A DNA stretch of 59,920 nucleotides from a virus: IMG/VR virus record IMGVR_UViG_3300035199_000797, positions 1 through 59,920 of that record, one strand, 5' to 3'. Below, one piece after another: positions 41,009-50,359 of this stretch. Below the pieces are notes generated by a model, which saw only the letters and a list, made by a program, of their open reading frames with translations, was not told the DNA's origin and did no database searches. The position numbers and the translations under genes were made by a program. Numbering within the stretch: position 1 is the first letter of the stretch; every line of letters begins with the position of its first letter.

Positions 41009-41425
41009 ATGGTGGGCAGGATCGATTTTGACATCAAGGGGGCCGATGAAATGGAGCGGCTTCTTAAGGAACTCGGCCCCAAAGTTGCTGCCCGCGTCGG
41101 CGATCAGGCGTTGCGCGCGGGGGCCAGGCCCATCGTGGCGGAAGCCAAGCGGTTGGTGCACAAGCGAACCGGAGAGTTGAGGAAATCAATCACGGCAAGG
41201 ATCGAGCGCAAACGGAAGGATGATGATGAGCGGGTGGTGTTGATTGGCTTCAAGGCCCCGGCCAGCCGCCGCGCGCATTTGGAGGAATTCGGGACAGCTC
41301 ATTCGCGAGCGCATCCCTTCATGCGGCCGGCGATGGATTCGAAGGCCGGTGAGGCCCTGGACGAGATCGGCCGCGTTATGGCCAAGGGGATCACCAGAGA
41401 GGCCGCGAAACTGGCGAAGAAGTAG
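41009..41425 (+). CDS. HK97 gp10-like tail protein
   Basis: A 138-aa protein: MERLLKELGPKVAARVGDQA, GARPIVAEAKRLVHKRTGEL, HLEEFGTAHSRAHPFMRPAM, the HK97 gp10 signature. It normally sits between closure and DUF3168 genes; here it lies after the chaperones, an unusual position. Confidence 0.88.
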   Translation: MVGRIDFDIKGADEMERLLKELGPKVAARVGDQALRAGARPIVAEAKRLVHKRTGELRKSITARIERKRKDDDERVVLIGFKAPASRRAHLEEFGTAHSRAHPFMRPAMDSKAGEALDEIGRVMAKGITREAAKLAKK

Positions 41426-41468
41426 GGGTTGGCCCGGTTCGTTCCGGCGAAGGCAATAATCGAGTTTC

Positions 41469-41494
41469 GGGCGGTCCAGGTGGCCGCCCTTTCC
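41469..41494 (+). terminator. Hairpin before the tape measure
   Basis: GGGCGG (41469-41474) pairs with CCGCCC (41484-41489), followed by TTTCC. Nearly identical to 29139-29159, so it is a repeated element. It may attenuate transcription. Confidence 0.48.
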
Positions 41495-41513
41495 TTATAG
41501 AAATAGGTGAACA

Positions 41514-44500
41514 ATGGGATCAATGGGCAGCCTGGTAGCGGACATGCGCCTGAATTCCTCCGCGTTCACCCGGGACTTGGGAAAAGCACGGCGCGACGTT
41601 GCGAGCAACTCGGCCCAGATGAAGAAGTCGATGCGCAGTATCGAGCAGGCATCGCGCAATGTGTCGAAGCGATTTGGCCAGCTTCGCGGAGCTGCGGTTG
41701 CGCTGGGCGGTGCTCTCGCTGTTCGGCAATTCACGTCCTTCGCCAAGGCCGCAATTAAATCCGCCGACTCGATCGCAAAGCAGTCACGTCAATTGAAGAT
41801 TGCTGCATCTGAGTTCCAGCGTTATCGCATCGAGGGTGAAATTGCCGGCGTCGAGACAGCGAAATTGGAATCTGGCCTGGGCGCTTTCGTGAAAAGGGTT
41901 GGCGAACTGCGCGCCGGAACCGGCACGCTGGTGACGATTTTGGACAAATCAAATGTCTCGCTGAAAAATCAGCTTCTCGCGGCGACAAGTTCCGAACAGG
42001 GCTTCCGCATTATGCTGAAGGCGATCAGGGAGTCGGAGTCGGCGTTCGACAAGCAGGCCCTGGCCGCCGCCGCCTTTGGCCGCCAGGCCGGGCAGTCGAT
42101 GGTGCTATTGGCCAATTCCATCGGCACGCTCGACGCAGAAATGGTGAAATTGGTTCAGCGCAGCGATACGGTTCTTGCGTCGGGCGAGAAACTCAACGAC
42201 CAGTTCACACTGCTGCAGACGACATTCGGTGCTGGCTTTGATACGGCCATCATTAACGATCTGTCGGGGTCGGTGGGCGACCTGAAAAACGGGATGGTGG
42301 AAGCCCGTACACTTGGCGAGCAATTCGGCAAAGCCGTTGGAACATCGCTTCGTGCAGTGGCTGAGGCGGCGAAATTCGCGGGCCGGCATATGCGCGAGAT
42401 CGGCGCCGCGATTGCTGCCGTGGTGGCGTTCAAGGGCGCCGCCATTTTTGGCGGTATCGCCGTGGCCGTTGGCCGCTTCGCCCTTAGTTTGAAGGCCGCG
42501 GCGACGAGTGCTGCGGCATTGAATGTCGCGTTGAAGCTCAATCCGATCGCCATCGCGATAGGCCTTGCCGCCAGCGCGGCGGTCCTATTGGCCACCAACA
42601 CCAACAAGGCCGAAGAAGCGGCGCGCCGGCATAGGGAGGCAATTGACGCCGTAAAAGCCGCACTGGGCAAATCCGCTCCGGAGTTCAAGCAAGCCTCCAA
42701 GTCCGCGCGTCGGCTTGCAGAGGACGACATCACGGCAGCGGAGGCGCGGCTGCGGCTGATTGATGTGCTTATCGCCTCCCAGGGCGTGGGCATGCTGGGC
42801 AATGATACCGCGACCTCCAGACAGTTGGCGGAGATCAAGGCGCTCGGAGAACGCATTGCGGAAACCAAACGGGGCCTCCAGGACCTGGCCGCGGCGGGTA
42901 AAGAGGCAAGTGCCGAAATAGCCGAGGCCAACAAGGCGGCGGCTGACGCCGCGCCCCTGAAAGCCTTCACGGCGGATATGGCGAAAGTGGTGGCAGGGTG
43001 GAAGGCGGCCGCCGAAGAGCGGAAAAAGACGGCTGCCGCAATCGCGAAATCCACGAGTGCACTAAAGGTTGAAGCTCATCAGCAGCGGCTTCTAGCCAGG
43101 GCGCTGAAAGTCTCACAGGCGGAGTATGAGCGGGTAAAGGAGAAAATTGATCTCGCCAATGCGGCTGCAAAGCTGGGCAAAGGCGTTACGGACAAACAGG
43201 CGGGCGCCTACGTCGAGGCATTCCGGAAGGCGCAAAAGTTCCGCAAAGAGCTCGTAAATCTCAAGAAAGCCCAACAAGGCGCCAAGGCGACCATTGCGAG
43301 CCTGACAACCACGACTGATCGCTACAACGATGAGGTCAAGTCCCTCGACGACCAGCTTCGGCGCAAACTGATCACTGAGGATCAGCACGCAGAGGCTGTC
43401 AGAAATATGAGATCCGAACTATTAGGCGTCACGGATGCGACTCGGCAGTATCAGGATCGTTTGAACCATCTTAACGCCGCACGTGAACATGGAATTCTGA
43501 ACGAGCAACAGCAGGCCAACGCGGTTGGCTATGCGCGGCTGGAGATGCTGCGGATGCAGGCCGAACAGCAGCGTACCTTTGGCGCGGGAGCCCGGCTCGC
43601 CTCGGCTCAATACTTCGACGGCATACGCAGCCATTCAGAAAACGCGCGGCAATTCGTAGGCAATGCCTTCACGGGTCTGGAGGGGACACTTTCTGATTTC
43701 TTTGCCAGCGGCGAGGTTTCATTCGGGAGGTTCACTGACCTGGTCAAGCGGGGCCTGGCCGACATAGCCGCCAAGGGCGTGATTTCGGTGGCCGGTTCGT
43801 TCGCCAAGGGGGCGCTGGAAACTGTTGGCGGATCGATTGGCAGCAGGATTGCCAACACGGTATTCGCGGCGGAGGGCGGCCTTATCACCGGGCCCGGTTC
43901 CGACCGTAGCGACAACATACCGGCGATGCTGTCGCCTGGGGAGTTCGTGGTCAACGCGGCGTCAGTCCGGAAGTATGGGCGTGGGTTGTTCCACCAGCTT
44001 AATGCCGGCGACCGTGGCCCTGTGGAAACCGCCAGCGGGCTGCCGGGGTTTGGGTTCGGATCCTTCATTTCGAAAGCCTTCAAATCCGTTGCCAAGGTGG
44101 TCAAGAAGGTGGCCGGTTTCATCGTTTCGAGTATCAAGGGCACAATTCAGGGGTTGGCGTCGGGCGACCCTCTGGCGATTGCGGCTATTGTGTCTTCGTT
44201 CGTCCTGCCAGGCATTACCACGGCTATTTCAGGCGCCGTATCGTCGGCTCAGGCAGCGGTCGCATTTGGCGGCAATCTATCAGCGGGTGCCGGCTTTGGC
44301 GCCGCGGCCAGTCTGTCCGGTCAAATCGGCACGATCGCTCGGGCTATCTCGTCAGGCATTTCCGACAGTTTCGCATCGGGAATTCTTGGCGGTTCATTTT
44401 CGCCGACATCCGTTGCGTCCTCCCTTGTGAGCGGAGCCGTCGGCAAGGCCGCGACCACGGCAGTATCCGAGACGTTGGTTGGCGGCCCGGCCGATAAATC

Positions 44501-44921
44501 GGGGCTGGCTCAGACCTTCATCGCCGGTGAAGGCGGCCGGTTTGCAAAGAGTATCGGCGGCTCCTTCGATAAGCTTGTCGTGGATGCCGCGCCGTTTCTG
44601 GCTGACGTGCCGCAATTCAAGAAAGGCGGGTTCGTACCGAATACCGGCCTGGCGAATTTGCATTCCGGTGAATTCGTGGTGAACAGCCAGGCGGTGGACC
44701 GGGTTGGCGCAAAGAATCTCGCACGCCTCAATACGGGGGCTATTCAGGCGGGAGACGCCGCCAATGACAACATTGCCCGCGCCATAGCGAATGACAGCCG
44801 TATACAGAGCGATAATTTCCACCGTCTTGAAGAAACAATTGCTGAGGGTTTGGGCGCCTTGCAGCGCGAAATCCGCAATATGCAGGGCGCAGACCGCGTG
44901 GCCGGCGTGAGGGCGGCCTAG
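41514..44921 (+). CDS. Tape measure protein
   Basis: An 1135-aa protein. The N-terminal coiled coil (LGKARRDVASNSAQMKKSM) is followed by hydrophobic helices around 290-360, long coiled coil (about 440-720), and GPGSDRSDNIPAMLSPGEFV, a repeat of the (M)LSPGEFVVN motif that recurs near residue 1050 as NLHSGEFVVN. By the usual length rule this implies a tail of roughly 170 nm (inference). ATG 41523 is an alternative start. Confidence 0.93.
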   Translation: MGSMGSLVADMRLNSSAFTRDLGKARRDVASNSAQMKKSMRSIEQASRNVSKRFGQLRGAAVALGGALAVRQFTSFAKAAIKSADSIAKQSRQLKIAASEFQRYRIEGEIAGVETAKLESGLGAFVKRVGELRAGTGTLVTILDKSNVSLKNQLLAATSSEQGFRIMLKAIRESESAFDKQALAAAAFGRQAGQSMVLLANSIGTLDAEMVKLVQRSDTVLASGEKLNDQFTLLQTTFGAGFDTAIINDLSGSVGDLKNGMVEARTLGEQFGKAVGTSLRAVAEAAKFAGRHMREIGAAIAAVVAFKGAAIFGGIAVAVGRFALSLKAAATSAAALNVALKLNPIAIAIGLAASAAVLLATNTNKAEEAARRHREAIDAVKAALGKSAPEFKQASKSARRLAEDDITAAEARLRLIDVLIASQGVGMLGNDTATSRQLAEIKALGERIAETKRGLQDLAAAGKEASAEIAEANKAAADAAPLKAFTADMAKVVAGWKAAAEERKKTAAAIAKSTSALKVEAHQQRLLARALKVSQAEYERVKEKIDLANAAAKLGKGVTDKQAGAYVEAFRKAQKFRKELVNLKKAQQGAKATIASLTTTTDRYNDEVKSLDDQLRRKLITEDQHAEAVRNMRSELLGVTDATRQYQDRLNHLNAAREHGILNEQQQANAVGYARLEMLRMQAEQQRTFGAGARLASAQYFDGIRSHSENARQFVGNAFTGLEGTLSDFFASGEVSFGRFTDLVKRGLADIAAKGVISVAGSFAKGALETVGGSIGSRIANTVFAAEGGLITGPGSDRSDNIPAMLSPGEFVVNAASVRKYGRGLFHQLNAGDRGPVETASGLPGFGFGSFISKAFKSVAKVVKKVAGFIVSSIKGTIQGLASGDPLAIAAIVSSFVLPGITTAISGAVSSAQAAVAFGGNLSAGAGFGAAASLSGQIGTIARAISSGISDSFASGILGGSFSPTSVASSLVSGAVGKAATTAVSETLVGGPADKSGLAQTFIAGEGGRFAKSIGGSFDKLVVDAAPFLADVPQFKKGGFVPNTGLANLHSGEFVVNSQAVDRVGAKNLARLNTGAIQAGDAANDNIARAIANDSRIQSDNFHRLEETIAEGLGALQREIRNMQGADRVAGVRAA

Positions 44922-46433
44922 TTGTCCGTTTTCACCAATCCATATGCGGAAAAGCATTATCTCGCGGTCCTTCAGCCTTACGATCCAGGCGGCAGCCCGG
45001 CTGGCGTGGTGTCGCTCTACTATTCGACGCACGGTTTTACGACTGAGCCCGGCGATACGCCGTCCAACACCCATTTCGAGGGCCGTCTTGCGGACGCGAT
45101 CACGTTTCGCCGCTCGATGTTCCAGTCGGGTCTAATTGGCGGCCGTTCCGTTCCGGGTTATGGCGTTTTGAGGCTCGCCAACGCGGATGGCGGTTTGGAT
45201 CATCTGGCGGACTACGCCTGGGACGGGCGGGCCATCACGGTGATGATCGGCACGAAGGGCGATGGCTATTCGGATTACACGACAATCTTCGAAGGCACCG
45301 CGCAGGGCATCGAGTTCGACGGCCTGGAACTGGTTGTGCAATTGCGCGATCTGCAACACAAGATCGACGTGCCGATGCAGGCCGCATTGTTTGCCGGCAC
45401 TGGCGGTGACGAAGGTGTCGCGGACCTGACGGGCCGGCGCAAGCCGCTCTGCTACGGCCGTTGCCTGAATATAACGCCTGTCATGCTCAATGCCGCCTCA
45501 GGCACCTACATGGCGCATCCCGGGCCCATCGAGGACGTGGATGCGCTCTATGTGGGCGGTGTCGCGTATACCAAGGTCGGCGGCTCACCGGCTGCCAATC
45601 AGTACAGCGTCAATGTCTCCACCGGCGTCGCGACCGTGGGCGGTGCGCCGGTGACGGGCCAGGTCACTTGTGATGTGAAGGGGGCAAAACCATCGACCTA
45701 CCTAACGACAGTGGCCGACATCGCGAAAGAGATCGTCATGACGCAAGGCGGGCTGACGTCCGGCGATCTCGACCTCACGAGCTTCACGGATCTCAATACC
45801 GCCAATAGCGCGACGGTTGGAATTTACATCAATGGTGGTTCGGAACGCTCGATCCTGTCGGTTCTCGACGAACTGACCGCCAGCATTGGCGGCTTCTATG
45901 GCTTTGACCGTTCGGGCAAGTTCGCGGTTGGCCGACTGGAAGCCCCGACCGGAATGGCGGATGCGGCATACGATGACACCGAAGTGCTGGAACTGACGCG
46001 GTTGCCCACGGCAGTGCCGGCCTGGCGGATCGTGCTCGGCTACGAACCTAATTGGACGGTTCAGGTTGAATTTCAGGTGGGCGGTGCGCCCGCGGCGCAG
46101 CGAGATTTCACGGCCCGGTCGTTCCGCCATAAAACCGCCGAAGACGCGGCCGTCCAAACGACACACCTGATGGCCGGGGAGCTCAAAGTAAACACACTGA
46201 TCGATGGCGCGGGCGACGCGGGCACAGAGGCCTCCCGCTTGCTCACGCTCTACAAGGCCGACCGTGATGTTTACCGCGCACGGCTCAAGGTGCAGCCGTT
46301 TCAACGTGAACTCAACGACGAGATCAACATCGAGGACCCGCGCTATGGGTTGGCGGCTGGGAAAGACTTCCGCGTTGTATCGGTCAATGAGAACAGTGCC
46401 GACAACGAAGTCGAACTGGAGCTATGGGGCTGA
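44922..46433 (+). CDS. Tail tip/baseplate-like protein
   Basis: A 503-aa product from TTG 44922, next to the tape measure stop. Beta-rich: GRSVPGYGVLRLANADGGLD, TGRRKPLCYGRCLNITPVML, AVPAWRIVLGYEPNWTVQVE. This family is found after the tape measure in alphaproteobacterial siphophages. It probably forms the distal tail or tip hub; exact role inferred. Confidence 0.72.
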   Translation: MSVFTNPYAEKHYLAVLQPYDPGGSPAGVVSLYYSTHGFTTEPGDTPSNTHFEGRLADAITFRRSMFQSGLIGGRSVPGYGVLRLANADGGLDHLADYAWDGRAITVMIGTKGDGYSDYTTIFEGTAQGIEFDGLELVVQLRDLQHKIDVPMQAALFAGTGGDEGVADLTGRRKPLCYGRCLNITPVMLNAASGTYMAHPGPIEDVDALYVGGVAYTKVGGSPAANQYSVNVSTGVATVGGAPVTGQVTCDVKGAKPSTYLTTVADIAKEIVMTQGGLTSGDLDLTSFTDLNTANSATVGIYINGGSERSILSVLDELTASIGGFYGFDRSGKFAVGRLEAPTGMADAAYDDTEVLELTRLPTAVPAWRIVLGYEPNWTVQVEFQVGGAPAAQRDFTARSFRHKTAEDAAVQTTHLMAGELKVNTLIDGAGDAGTEASRLLTLYKADRDVYRARLKVQPFQRELNDEINIEDPRYGLAAGKDFRVVSVNENSADNEVELELWG

Positions 46434-47284
46434 TGACGATCAAATCGGCGCTGATCTACCGAAACTGGGCCGATGACGCCACGCTATCGGCTGGCTCGTG
46501 GGTGGCCGGCCTGCCGCTAACGAACCTCTTGAACCAACAGCCCACCAAGGTTGCGCGCAGCGCCGATGCCGCGTTGGCCAGCACCAAGTTTGACGTTGAT
46601 CTAACGGGGCCGCGGTCGATTAGCCTCGTATCGCTGCTTCGGCATAATCTTGAGAACTCGGCGCGGTGGCGATTCCAGATCAGCAATGTCGCGAACTTCA
46701 GTGTCACGGTGCATGACAGCGGATGGGCGGACGTGTGGCCCGCGATCCAGACATGGGGCCAGCTCTCGTGGTGCGAATTCCAATGGGATGGCCGGTTCCC
46801 GGCAGCGGAGGCGCAGGATCTAGGGCCAACGACCTATGGCTATCTCCCGACCGCTGTTGTGGGCCGCTACGTGCGGATCGAGATCGACGATACCATCAAT
46901 GGCGATGGCTACGTGCAGGCCGGACGCCTCTATGTCGCGCCGGCCTGGTTTCTCGGCGTCGGTTACGATTGGGCCATCCAGTACATCGACGAGAGCAGGC
47001 GCAGTCAGTCCCGTGGCGGCCAGCGTTACGTGGACGCCATCCCGAAACGGCGGCGGATTACCTTTCTGGCCAATGGCATGACGAAGGACGAAGCCTACGT
47101 GCAGGCGTTCGACGCGGAGCGCCTGAATGGCATAAGCGGCGATGTGGTCTTCGTGCCCGATATCGCCGACGTGGTGCAGCGGATTCGGCAGGGCGTTTAT
47201 GGGACCTTCTCCAGGACTTCGCCGTTGCCCAACGAAGGCCCGGACCACTACACGAAATCTTTCCATATCGACGAACTTCTGTGA
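46433..47284 (+). CDS. Tail protein with carbohydrate-binding-like region
   Basis: A 283-aa protein from ATG 46433 (TGATG). Residues about 25-165 (AGSWVAGLPLTNLLNQQPTK, WCEFQWDGRF, VGRYVRIEIDD) resemble a discoidin/galactose-binding jelly roll, then a conserved C-terminal part. Likely part of the tail tip contacting the cell. Confidence 0.66.
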   Translation: MTIKSALIYRNWADDATLSAGSWVAGLPLTNLLNQQPTKVARSADAALASTKFDVDLTGPRSISLVSLLRHNLENSARWRFQISNVANFSVTVHDSGWADVWPAIQTWGQLSWCEFQWDGRFPAAEAQDLGPTTYGYLPTAVVGRYVRIEIDDTINGDGYVQAGRLYVAPAWFLGVGYDWAIQYIDESRRSQSRGGQRYVDAIPKRRRITFLANGMTKDEAYVQAFDAERLNGISGDVVFVPDIADVVQRIRQGVYGTFSRTSPLPNEGPDHYTKSFHIDELL

Positions 47285-47292
47285 GGTAGAGC

Positions 47293-48255
47293 ATGTCTTT
47301 CACAATCACGATCGGAGGGCAGACTTTCACGGAGGCCAACTTTGCCGGCTTCGCGTACGCCGATGAAACGGCCGGGTTCCCCATGGCGTTGCAGAAGATG
47401 GTCGAGCACGTAGCCAATGCATTCCGCGGCACCGCGACCGACAGCGTGACGGTTGGCGCAGGGGCAAAGCTCTTCACAATCACGAATGCAAACGGGCAGA
47501 TCCCGGCCTTTGATGTCGGCATGCCGGTGCGCGTGGCCCGTACTGCCGATCCGTCCGGTACCTATATGCAGGGCGAGATTACCGCGTGGAACCCAACGAC
47601 CGGCGCCACGACGATCAATGTCTCGTCCAAGGTTGGATCCGGCACTTTTACCGACTGGACGATTACGGTTGGTGGGTATCAAACCTTGGCGACCGCATCG
47701 CCACTTGGCTTGGCTGACGGCGGCACCGGTGCTGCTACTGCCCCTGCAGCCCTGGCTAACTTGGGTGCTGCCAACCATGACAACATTGTCGTTGACGCCA
47801 ACGGCATAATGAGCTTGCCCACACAGCCTGCGTTCCTGGCGACATTGTCGATCAATGCGAACGTGACAGGCGATGGCACCAACGCAACGGTGTCATTCAT
47901 AAATGAAATTAAGGATGCAAATAACGACTATGACGGCACCAACACACTAACGGCGCCGGTGCCGTCGGCGTGGGCGTTCTCCTTTGCTGTCACGTTGGAT
48001 GATATCGGGGCCAGCCATGTCCGGGCAATCGCTACCCTGGTGACAAGTAACCGGACGTATTCATTTGGCGAGATAAATGCGGCTGCCGTCGCGGAGGCGC
48101 AATCGACAACGGATAGGGTGGTTTTAAAGGGGTCAGTTGATTGCGCGGATATGGATGATAACGATACGGCGGTCGTCAAAATTAATGTTTTTGGCAGTTC
48201 AAAGGTTATTGATTTGGAAGATGGTTTTTTCTCCGGCCATCAGTTGTTGTCATAA
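47293..48255 (+). CDS. Tail fibre with C1q-like C-terminal domain
   Basis: A 320-aa protein. The middle region carries the fibre motif LADGGTGAATAPAALANLGA. The C-terminal 130 residues (FLATLSINANVTGDG, AWAFSFAVTLDDIGASHVRA, VVKINVFG, SGHQLLS) resemble a trimeric C1q/TNF-like receptor-binding jelly roll. Predicted adhesin. Confidence 0.75.
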   Translation: MSFTITIGGQTFTEANFAGFAYADETAGFPMALQKMVEHVANAFRGTATDSVTVGAGAKLFTITNANGQIPAFDVGMPVRVARTADPSGTYMQGEITAWNPTTGATTINVSSKVGSGTFTDWTITVGGYQTLATASPLGLADGGTGAATAPAALANLGAANHDNIVVDANGIMSLPTQPAFLATLSINANVTGDGTNATVSFINEIKDANNDYDGTNTLTAPVPSAWAFSFAVTLDDIGASHVRAIATLVTSNRTYSFGEINAAAVAEAQSTTDRVVLKGSVDCADMDDNDTAVVKINVFGSSKVIDLEDGFFSGHQLLS

Positions 48256-48261
48256 GGGAAA

Positions 48262-48555
48262 ATGAAAATGCCTTTACTTGTTGTGGAAATAAGCGATGCC
48301 GATCTGGCAATCGTCGAGCATGTTGTCGTCGAGGCCCAGGCGTGGCTGGCGGCGGCTATGGCTGGAAAAATCGCCGCCTGTAAATCGAGGATGGCGGCCG
48401 AGGCGATGAGCGTGTTGAGCGACGATGCGGCCGTCGATGCGATGCCGGCATCGACCGACGGTTTAATCGCGGCGTTGCAGGCGCGGCCGAATTATAAGAA
48501 CCGCGCCGGCCGCGAGGCGGTGTTGGTTGATGCCAAACCGCCGCCGGTGGCGTAA
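48262..48555 (+). CDS. Small fibre-associated hypothetical protein
   Basis: A 97-aa protein, alanine-rich and helical (VVVEAQAWLAAAMAGKIAAC), following the fibre gene; may be a fibre assembly chaperone like other short ORFs in this place, but no family is recognised. TAATG overlap with a 22-codon ORF. Confidence 0.6.
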   Translation: MKMPLLVVEISDADLAIVEHVVVEAQAWLAAAMAGKIAACKSRMAAEAMSVLSDDAAVDAMPASTDGLIAALQARPNYKNRAGREAVLVDAKPPPVA

Positions 48556-48623
48556 TGCTGGGGTTTGGTGCCGAGCTGGGCAAGGTCTTGGCGATCAAGG
48601 CCAAGGTTCCGAAGCCGGAGTGA
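48555..48623 (+). CDS. Possible 22-aa ORF
   Basis: ATG overlaps the previous stop (TAATG); reads MLGFGAELGKVLAIKAKVPK, ends TGA five bases before the next ATG. The tight fit between neighbours suggests translation, but it is too short to judge. Confidence 0.38.
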   Translation: MLGFGAELGKVLAIKAKVPKPE

Positions 48624-48628
48624 GAATC

Positions 48629-48934
48629 ATGCGCATCCTGACCCTGGCCGCCGCACTGGTGGCTTTTTTTATGCCCGTTCTGGCCCAGGCCCAAGTCCCG
48701 CCGGCGGCAGTTTGTGGTGAGCGTGACGGGTTCCTGGCCCATTTGAGCCGGACCCACAACGAGGCTCCATCCGCCATGGGTATCACCGCGTCCGGAAGGG
48801 TCCTGGAGGTTCTGACCTCGGCCAACGGCACCTGGACCATCATCATTACTCACCCCAACGGCATTACCTGCATGGTGACGGCTGGGGAGGCCTGGGAAGA
48901 CCTTGAGCGGGTAGCGGAGGGGCCGATCACATGA
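48629..48934 (+). CDS. Exported small protein of host-like family
   Basis: A 101-aa protein from ATG 48629. Signal peptide MRILTLAAALVAFFMPVLAQ; mature part AAVCGERDGFLAHL, GRVLEVLTSANGTWTIIITH, GITCMVTAGEAW. The pattern matches small periplasmic proteins widespread in alphaproteobacterial chromosomes. Possibly acts in lysis or host-envelope modification. Confidence 0.66.
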   Translation: MRILTLAAALVAFFMPVLAQAQVPPAAVCGERDGFLAHLSRTHNEAPSAMGITASGRVLEVLTSANGTWTIIITHPNGITCMVTAGEAWEDLERVAEGPIT

Positions 48935-49197
48935 TGGACCGGGATGAGATCCAGGCGATTTCACAACAGGCGGGCGTCGCCGCGGCCCACAGCGTCATGC
49001 GGGACACCTGGCGCCTGCTGGGCGTCGACATCGATGACCAGGCCCAAGTCAACGAGTTCCGCGCCGATCTGATCCATGCTAGGCGCTGGCGCAAGATCGT
49101 TGATGCTGCCGGGCGCAAGGCGGTGCTGACCGTGCTGACCGGAGCGTTGGCGTTGGTGGCGGCCTTGGTTTGGGATGCGCTGAAGCCTGGCGCTTGA
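48931..49197 (+). CDS. Small TM protein of the lysis region
   Basis: An 88-aa protein with soluble helices and one C-terminal TM (AVLTVLTGALALVAALVWDA). ATGA overlap with the exported-protein gene. It might be a holin-type or lysis accessory protein. Unproven. Confidence 0.6.
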   Translation: MMDRDEIQAISQQAGVAAAHSVMRDTWRLLGVDIDDQAQVNEFRADLIHARRWRKIVDAAGRKAVLTVLTGALALVAALVWDALKPGA

Positions 49198-49270
49198 GGA
49201 GCGGTTCTGCTTAGGCCCGCATAGTCGCTGTCAGGTTGCGCACTGGCTGGTTGGCCGATAACCTGCAAAG

Positions 49271-49540
49271 ATGGATTTGCGGGAGGCATATGAGGCGTTT
49301 AATTCTGCCGTGAAAACGCTTGACGTCGACAATCTCGACGACGGTGAATTGCGCCAATACCTGAAGGCCGATACACCAACGCTCTACGAGATCAAGTTTG
49401 CCATGGCTAGCTTACATGATGTAGTACAGTTTGCAGTCGAAAGAAGGGTTTCTGCGGCGCCGGCGCGCTGCCACCCGACATTAAGCCAAAGAGCAAAACG
49501 CTCACCTATTCTGAAACTCAATAAATTTGAAAGACCCTGA
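49271..49540 (+). CDS. Hypothetical 89-aa protein
   Basis: First 55 residues look structured (LREAYEAFNSAVKTLD, TPTLYEIKFAMASLHDV); the rest is basic and low in bias. No clear ribosome site. It opens the lower-GC insert that carries the FGE-type system. Confidence 0.42.
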   Translation: MDLREAYEAFNSAVKTLDVDNLDDGELRQYLKADTPTLYEIKFAMASLHDVVQFAVERRVSAAPARCHPTLSQRAKRSPILKLNKFERP

Positions 49541-49573
49541 CGACATACGACGAAGATCAGTTAGAGGAATTCA

Positions 49574-50359
49574 GTGGCGAAGAAACGACGCGCTAAAGGG
49601 CGGTTTAGAGACTTCATTGGGGGGCAGGACACCGCTGAGGGGATTCTGCCCCTGACCCATATCACACGTGCGTTCTCGTTCGATGATATGTTGGACGGTG
49701 ACGGTCTTGAGCCCGAGCCCTGCGATGTTTTCGGCGAGGAACTTATCTATCTCTTTTATGGCCGGCCGGCTTATCGGGCAAGAGATGGTTCCAACGCGCG
49801 ATTGGAGTATTCATGGCCAGTTGTTTTCATTTTCGACCCCAAAGAAGTTCAAAGCGTAAAGCGCGTATTTCCTTTCGACACAGGAGCTTTCAAGAATGGA
49901 CGCTATAATGGATTCTTCGACGAACGTAATGTAAGGAACGATTTTGAATTGCATCCGACTATAGAAAGTGCCCGCCAAATTGTTGGCACATTTTACCAGG
50001 ACCATACTGAATATTTCACGGGCCTATCAAGGAAGAACGTAGATCTTCCAATCCGCCAATTCGAAGCGCAAGGCATTCATGAAATGGCAAAATTACCTGG
50101 GGATAGCCGTGACGAACGATCCTCGGCAATTGAAGTCCAGATTAGCGATTTTATCAATTTCAGGGATAGCCTTTTGGCTATAGTAATTCCGGATGTCTAC
50201 CTTGACGATTCCGAAACTATATCCGCTCTTAAAAATTGGCAGATCGATTTCGACAACATTAGGACCTATCAAACGCTGCACAACATGGGCGGGGAAGCAT
50301 GGATTGGTCAGATTTATGCGATCGTTAGAAACCTTTACGAAAAATTGGGGTACCTCTAA
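49574..50359 (+). CDS. Conflict-system-type protein (unknown enzyme), partner of FGE protein
   Basis: A 261-aa protein starting at GTG 49574 (GAGGAATTC upstream). LTHITRAFSFDDMLDGDG resembles the N-terminus of ADP-ribosyltransferase-like toxins (Hi-T followed by a short helix), then LIYLFYGRPAYRARDGS and VFPFDTGAFKNGRYNGFF. The active site cannot be assigned. It overlaps the FGE-type gene by one base (TAATG), so the two form an operon. Its lower GC suggests transfer. Confidence 0.5.
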   Translation: MAKKRRAKGRFRDFIGGQDTAEGILPLTHITRAFSFDDMLDGDGLEPEPCDVFGEELIYLFYGRPAYRARDGSNARLEYSWPVVFIFDPKEVQSVKRVFPFDTGAFKNGRYNGFFDERNVRNDFELHPTIESARQIVGTFYQDHTEYFTGLSRKNVDLPIRQFEAQGIHEMAKLPGDSRDERSSAIEVQISDFINFRDSLLAIVIPDVYLDDSETISALKNWQIDFDNIRTYQTLHNMGGEAWIGQIYAIVRNLYEKLGYL

